Positions 22,734 to 26,222 of a stretch of DNA of 26,222 nucleotides are shown piece by piece (the first letter of the stretch is position 1; every line of letters starts with the position of its first letter). The position numbers were made by a program, and so were the translations under genes. The DNA lies in the NCBI GenBank assembly GCA_031258625.1, contig JAIRMO010000098.1, positions 1 through 26,222 on the forward strand, read 5' to 3'. The notes under the pieces are model-generated. The model did not search any database. It saw only the letters and a list, made by a program, of their open reading frames with translations, and was not told where the DNA came from. Origin of the DNA: Spirochaetaceae bacterium (lineage in GTDB: Bacteria; Spirochaetota; Spirochaetia; Treponematales; Breznakiellaceae).

Positions 22734-24998
22734 ATGGATGATCTGTTCAGTTCCTCCGGGGGAATCTCCGAAGGCCCCCTGGCGGATCGGATGCGGCCTA
22801 AAACCCTGGATGATATTATCGGCCAGGACCATATTGTCGGTCCCGGGCGGCTCTTGCGCCGGGCCATTCAGGCGGATCGGCTCTCGTCGGTTATCTTTTA
22901 CGGCCCTCCCGGTACGGGTAAAACAAGCCTGGCCAGGGTTATCGCCAATACCACCAGAAGTTCCTTTGAAAGCCTCAACGCGGTCCTCACGGGGATCAAG
23001 GATATCCGTGAGACCATAGACCGTTCCGACGAACGGCGGCGGCTTTACGGCAAACGGACCATTCTTTTTGTGGACGAAGTACACCGGTGGAATAAGGCCC
23101 AGCAGGACGCCCTCCTCCCCTGGGTGGAAAACGGTACGGTGATCCTCATCGGGGCTACCACGGAAAATCCCTTTTTTGAGGTCAACCGGGCCCTGGTAAG
23201 CCGGAGCCGGATCTTTCAGCTTAAACCCCTGACCGCGGAAAACCTCCGGGAAGCGGCCCTGCGGACCGTGGCGGATACGGAACGGGGATACGGTAACTGG
23301 CGGGTGGTCTTTGAGGAGGGGGCCCTGGAACACCTGGTGGAAGTTGCCGGGGGGGATGCCCGGAGCCTCCTCAACGCCCTGGAACTGGCGGTAGAGACCA
23401 GTCCCGGCTCCTGGCCCCCCCCGGAGGGGACGGAGATCCGCATCTCCCTTCAGGCCGCGGAGGAAAGCATCCAGCGCCGGGCGGTCCTCTACGACCGGGA
23501 CGGGGATTACCACTTCGATACCATCAGCGCCTTTATCAAGAGCGTCCGGGGGAGCGACCCCGACGCGGCCTTGTATTGGCTTGCCAAGATGGTCCGGGCC
23601 GGGGAGGACCCGGCTTTTATCGTTAGGCGGATGATCATTTTGGCCGGGGAGGACGTGGGGATGGCGGACCCCCAGGCGATAGCCGTGGTTATCGCCTGCG
23701 CCGATGCCTTTGAGCGGATAGGGTTTCCCGAGGGAAATTTCCCCCTGGCCCATGCCTGCCTCTACCTGGCCACGGCGCCGAAATCCAATACCACCATGGC
23801 CTTTTTCGACGCTCTGGGGGAGGTAAACAAGGAGGACGCGGAGGTCCCCAACCATCTGCGGGACGCCAGCCGGGACGCCGAAGGGTTCGGTCATGGGGAC
23901 GGTTATATCTATCCCCACGCATACCGGGATCATTGGGCGGCCCAGCAGTACCTTCCCCGGGTATTACGGGGAAAAACCTTTTATCTCCCTTCCCGGGTGG
24001 GGTATGAAGGGAAAATCCGGGAGGAGGTGCTTAAAAAACGGGAACTCCAGGCGGCGGTGATCATGGGGGACAACGCGGGGGAAGCCGGGGGGGAATACCT
24101 CTCCTGGTCCGCTTCGTCAAAGGGCAGGGAAGGCTGGTTTAAACGGCTGGAATCGGGGAGGAGCGCCCTGCTCCTATCTGACCGGGATGTTATTTTAGGC
24201 CAATGTTCCCCGGCCCGGCATGACCGGATACTTATCCCCGCGGCCAATGACGGCCTCCTCCTCTGGGAAAGCCTGCGGCGGGTCCCGGAGGGTCTGGCAG
24301 CGGCCCTGGTGGATACCGAAACCGCCCGGGAAGCCCTGCTCCGTTACGCCGCAATCCTCGATGAGAGCGAACAGCCCCGGATCGGGATATTCCCCCCGGG
24401 GAAGCTCCCCACCCCGGAAGAAGCGGAGGCCCTCTTTTCCTCCCCGGTCTTTGACCATATCCTGGTCCGGGAGCCCTGGAAACGGGGGCTCCCGCCGCCG
24501 GAAAAGGCCGGCGGCGCCCCCTTGGAGGTCTTTACCGACGGCGCCCGGAGGCTTCTTGCCCCCGGGGGAGACCTGGTACTCCTCCAGACCCTCCCCCGGT
24601 TGGGGGAACGGATATCCCGGATCCTGGAGGATGAATGCCGGGTTCTGGGGCCTATACCGGGAGACGTGGTACAAAAACTCAAGGAAGCGGAACAGGACTT
24701 TTTCACCAAACAGGGGGGATATTGGACCTGGGACGGAGCGGTCCCGGAAAAAATCTTTACCCAGGGGGGATTGCGTACTGTTTTGACGGTATTGGACCAA
24801 CAAGAGGAACGGCTCCTTACCGAACGGGATTTGGCCGCCTGGTTTGACCGGGAGCGTTCAACCTGGGGGGCTTTTATTTCCCGGGCCTTGGGGGATGCGG
24901 ACTTTTTAACTATCCGGGAGCTGCTTTCCGCCCGGATAAAACAGGGCCCCCTCACCTGGAAATGGAAAAGCGTCCTCCTTAAGGGAAGCGTAAATTGA
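22734..24998 (+). CDS. rarA: RarA/MgsA-type replication-associated AAA+ ATPase with a ~300-aa C-terminal extension
   Basis: A 754-aa protein. Residues 1-440 are a complete RarA (MgsA, WRNIP1-like) ATPase that acts on stalled replication forks: Walker A GPPGTGKT (57-64), Walker B LFVDEVHR (111-118), sensor 1 GATTEN (140-145), arginine-finger region SRSR (156-159), and the C-terminal tetramerisation blocks ([13 protein letters not shown] at 278-286, [16 protein letters not shown] 298-313, VPNHLRDA 371-378). Canonical RarA ends near here, at about 430-450 aa. The extra region (about 450-754) has a methyltransferase-like layout: [13 protein letters not shown] (498-510), ALVDTE (524-529) as a possible second-strand acid, [10 protein letters not shown] (573-582) and [11 protein letters not shown] (607-617). 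The final ~120 residues are charged and helical. ATG at 22734 has no clear ribosome-binding site. The fusion might be standard in treponemes. Confidence 0.88.
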   Translation: MDDLFSSSGGISEGPLADRMRPKTLDDIIGQDHIVGPGRLLRRAIQADRLSSVIFYGPPGTGKTSLARVIANTTRSSFESLNAVLTGIKDIRETIDRSDERRRLYGKRTILFVDEVHRWNKAQQDALLPWVENGTVILIGATTENPFFEVNRALVSRSRIFQLKPLTAENLREAALRTVADTERGYGNWRVVFEEGALEHLVEVAGGDARSLLNALELAVETSPGSWPPPEGTEIRISLQAAEESIQRRAVLYDRDGDYHFDTISAFIKSVRGSDPDAALYWLAKMVRAGEDPAFIVRRMIILAGEDVGMADPQAIAVVIACADAFERIGFPEGNFPLAHACLYLATAPKSNTTMAFFDALGEVNKEDAEVPNHLRDASRDAEGFGHGDGYIYPHAYRDHWAAQQYLPRVLRGKTFYLPSRVGYEGKIREEVLKKRELQAAVIMGDNAGEAGGEYLSWSASSKGREGWFKRLESGRSALLLSDRDVILGQCSPARHDRILIPAANDGLLLWESLRRVPEGLAAALVDTETAREALLRYAAILDESEQPRIGIFPPGKLPTPEEAEALFSSPVFDHILVREPWKRGLPPPEKAGGAPLEVFTDGARRLLAPGGDLVLLQTLPRLGERISRILEDECRVLGPIPGDVVQKLKEAEQDFFTKQGGYWTWDGAVPEKIFTQGGLRTVLTVLDQQEERLLTERDLAAWFDRERSTWGAFISRALGDADFLTIRELLSARIKQGPLTWKWKSVLLKGSVN

Positions 24999-25052
24999 CC
25001 CGGCCGCCGATCCGGTTTATACTTCCCCTGTCTCATACAAGGAGGACGCTCG

Positions 25053-25703
25053 ATGAAAACCATACTGTGTTACGGTGATTCTAACACCTGGGGTTACAAC
25101 CCGCAAACCGGGGAACGGTACGATCATAAAACCCGCTGGCCCATGGCGCTAAAAAAAATACTTAACCGCGATTCTCCGGAGGATCCCCGGTATTGGGTGG
25201 ATGAGGAAGGGCTCTGCGGCAGGACCAGTTGCCGGGAAGATCCGGTGGAAGGGGACATGAACGGCTTACGCCAACTGATACCGATCCTGGAAAGCCACCG
25301 GCCCTTAGACATCGTGGCGGTTATGTTGGGAACCAATGATCTTAAAATCAGATACAGCCCCTGCGCCTATGATATTGCCCGGGGGGTGGGCCGGCTGGTA
25401 ACGGCTATTAAGGATTCCCGGACCGGTCCCGGCGATACCGCCCCCCAGGTTCTTATGATCTGCCCGCCTCCAACGGTGGATGCTCCGGCTTTTAAAAATA
25501 TGTTTGGGGACAGCGTGGAATTGTCAAAGAAACTTCCCGGTTTTTATCGGCAGTTTGCGGAGGAATGCGGGGCGGAATTTCTGGACGCCGGTAAAATCAT
25601 CCAAAGCAGCAAAGCAGACGGCATCCACTTTGACCCGGAGGAACATTACAAACTCGCTGCGGCGGTGGCGGATATGGTTAAAAAAATGGCGCCGGCGATA
25701 TAG
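25053..25703 (+). CDS. SGNH-hydrolase (GDSL-type esterase/arylesterase)
   Basis: A 216-aa intracellular-looking hydrolase with no signal peptide. SGNH blocks are all present: GDSNTWG with nucleophile S10, EGLCGRTS (52-59, block II Gly56), GTND (93-96, block III), and DGIHFDPEEHYKLA with the D189/H192 pair (block V). The arrangement resembles the small aryl-esterase/acyltransferases such as Mycobacterium smegmatis arylesterase (residues GDSNTWGY and NEGLNGRTT). It probably cleaves short acyl or acetyl esters; the natural substrate is unknown. ATG at 25053 has AAGGAGG upstream (about 25040-25046). It lies 54 nt after rarA on the same strand and may be read from the same transcript. Confidence 0.88.
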   Translation: MKTILCYGDSNTWGYNPQTGERYDHKTRWPMALKKILNRDSPEDPRYWVDEEGLCGRTSCREDPVEGDMNGLRQLIPILESHRPLDIVAVMLGTNDLKIRYSPCAYDIARGVGRLVTAIKDSRTGPGDTAPQVLMICPPPTVDAPAFKNMFGDSVELSKKLPGFYRQFAEECGAEFLDAGKIIQSSKADGIHFDPEEHYKLAAAVADMVKKMAPAI

Positions 25704-25958
25704 CCTTGTCGAATGGGACGGGCGTACAGAAACCGGAATAATATTCCAGGATAAACGCATAGAAATTCGCGTCCTCCTCTTTTGGGCGCATTTCCGGCGT
25801 TTCGCACCGGAAACCGGGCTTTCCGCTCCAATTCCTTACGGTATTTCCGCTTCAATCCCTTGCGCGTTTCCCTCGGGAGCCTTTTCCCCTGTTGTGATAG
25901 CGGTAAACAGGGGGCAGACGATTCTAGGCGTTTATCCTGATAATAATCGGTAATTTCA
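25704..25958. other. Intergenic region with short hairpins
   Basis: No gene can be supported in these 255 bases. Hairpins lie at TTTCCGG/CCGGAAA (25791-25797 and 25807-25813) and CCCCTGTT/AACAGGGG (25886-25893 and 25906-25913). They follow the SGNH gene and could help end its transcript, but neither has a T-run. Apparent frames crossing the region are shadows. Confidence 0.5.
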
Positions 25959-25987
25959 TTGACGGTACCGGCTTTCTCGGGTATAAT
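25959..25987 (+). promoter_or_regulatory. Consensus promoter of the cobalamin-riboswitch transcript
   Basis: TTGACG (25959-25964) and TATAAT (25982-25987) are separated by exactly 17 nt, a near-ideal sigma-70-type promoter. Transcription would start near 25994, just before the riboswitch aptamer. Confidence 0.8.
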
Positions 25988-25991
25988 AAAA

Positions 25992-26160
25992 GGGTATATT
26001 TCAAAGGAAGGGGGTGAAATTCCCCCGCTATCCCGTAACTGTAACTGGGGATTCGCCTTAGGGCGAACCGATTCCGTTCAAACACGCCACTGGTACCGGG
26101 AGTATTAAAACCATTAAGCGGCAGTGTTTTTCTGTTTTGCAGCCGGAGCAGGAAGTTATT
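25992..26160 (+). ncRNA. Cobalamin riboswitch (B12 element)
   Basis: The aptamer core reads GGAAgggGGTGAAATtcCC...CCCGtAACTGTAA (about 26006-26044), matching the invariant blocks of cobalamin riboswitches (GGGAA-n-GGTGnAAnnCC and CCCGCnACTGTAA). A stem TTCGCC/GGCGAA (26052-26067) follows, then GCCACTG (26086-26092). An AGCCGGAG block (26141-26148) resembles the 3' B12 box (AGYCMGgAgaCC). The class binds adenosyl- or aquocobalamin and usually represses B12 transport or synthesis genes, or a B12-independent isozyme. The controlled gene lies beyond 26222. The expression platform is not clear; a short stem with GGAAAC/GTTTCC (about 26183-26197) follows. Confidence 0.85.
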
Positions 26161-26222
26161 AAAGGCGGTATGGTGGGACAAGTGGAAACTTCGTTTCCTT
26201 GGGATTTTGGCTGAGTCAAAAG
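26161..26222 (+). other. Expression platform or leader after the riboswitch, running off the right edge
   Basis: These last 62 bases hold a hairpin (GGAAAC-TTC-GTTTCC, about 26183-26197) and no start codon with a ribosome-binding site that I trust. They are probably leader sequence of the cobalamin-regulated gene outside the window. Confidence 0.4.

Noticed and set aside
22707..23933. A 408-codon open frame antisense to rarA
   Set aside because: It lies wholly opposite a strongly supported AAA+ ATPase, its translation is Pro/Gly-rich without motifs, and such antisense frames are expected from the GC-skewed codon use here.
25480..25953. A 157-codon frame covering the end of the SGNH gene and beyond
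   Set aside because: It begins inside the well-supported hydrolase in another frame, and the downstream part is basic, low-information sequence.

Overview
The window reads as spirochaete chromosome, most likely a Treponema of the environmental or insect-gut type. The main reasons are a full-length cytoplasmic filament protein gene (cfpA, essentially restricted to treponemes and close relatives) and gene neighbourhoods that match what I remember of T. pallidum: cfpA, a conserved hypothetical and a pyruvate phosphate dikinase relative in one leftward run (TP0748-TP0747-TP0746); a von Willebrand A protein next to a pallilysin-like protein (TP0750-TP0751) just beyond cfpA; and pta followed by a long TPR protein (TP0094-TP0095). 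These locus matches are from memory and were not searched. No rRNA, tRNA, CRISPR array, transposase or prophage gene was seen.

Layout. Positions 1-611 look like an AT-rich left edge with an interrupted minus-strand frame, then a GC-rich, palindrome-rich non-coding block bounded by imperfect inverted repeats, possibly a small non-autonomous element. Positions 612-3043 are a minus-strand operon: bactofilin, exported TPR protein, MtaB-type tRNA methylthiotransferase. A 518-bp gap with several inverted repeats precedes pta and a TPR protein (3562-6552, plus). Positions 6583-8711 hold a decayed exported-protein gene, a PD-(D/E)XK-like protein with a tandemly repeated coiled-coil unit, and an unrecognised 186-aa protein behind a good promoter and hairpin-rich leader. 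Positions 8761-14562 (minus) are cfpA, an internal terminator, a conserved hypothetical and the PPDK relative. Positions 15099-17488 (plus) are the VWA and pallilysin-like pair. Positions 17485-20619 (minus) are a membrane protein, MiaB, a LapA-like membrane protein and a SPOR-domain protein. Positions 20953-25703 (plus) are an outer-membrane barrel, a lipoprotein, a long RarA-type ATPase and an SGNH hydrolase. The right edge carries a consensus promoter driving a cobalamin riboswitch whose regulated gene lies outside.

How the parts relate. Most of the window is envelope and cytoskeleton biology (bactofilin, CfpA filament, SPOR protein, barrel, lipoprotein, VWA/pallilysin pair) mixed with core metabolism (Pta for acetyl-phosphate, a PPDK relative for PEP/pyruvate) and tRNA A37 thiomethylation (MtaB and MiaB).

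The observations I would follow first are: (1) the PPDK relative keeps every catalytic residue I can place in its PEP/pyruvate half and its phospho-histidine, but has lost key residues of the ATP-binding half; (2) RarA carries an extra ~300-residue C-terminal region with methyltransferase-like features; (3) the pallilysin-like protein has no HEXXH motif; (4) there are strikingly perfect hairpins at the end of miaB and an inverted repeat around the VWA start; (5) the edge cobalamin riboswitch.
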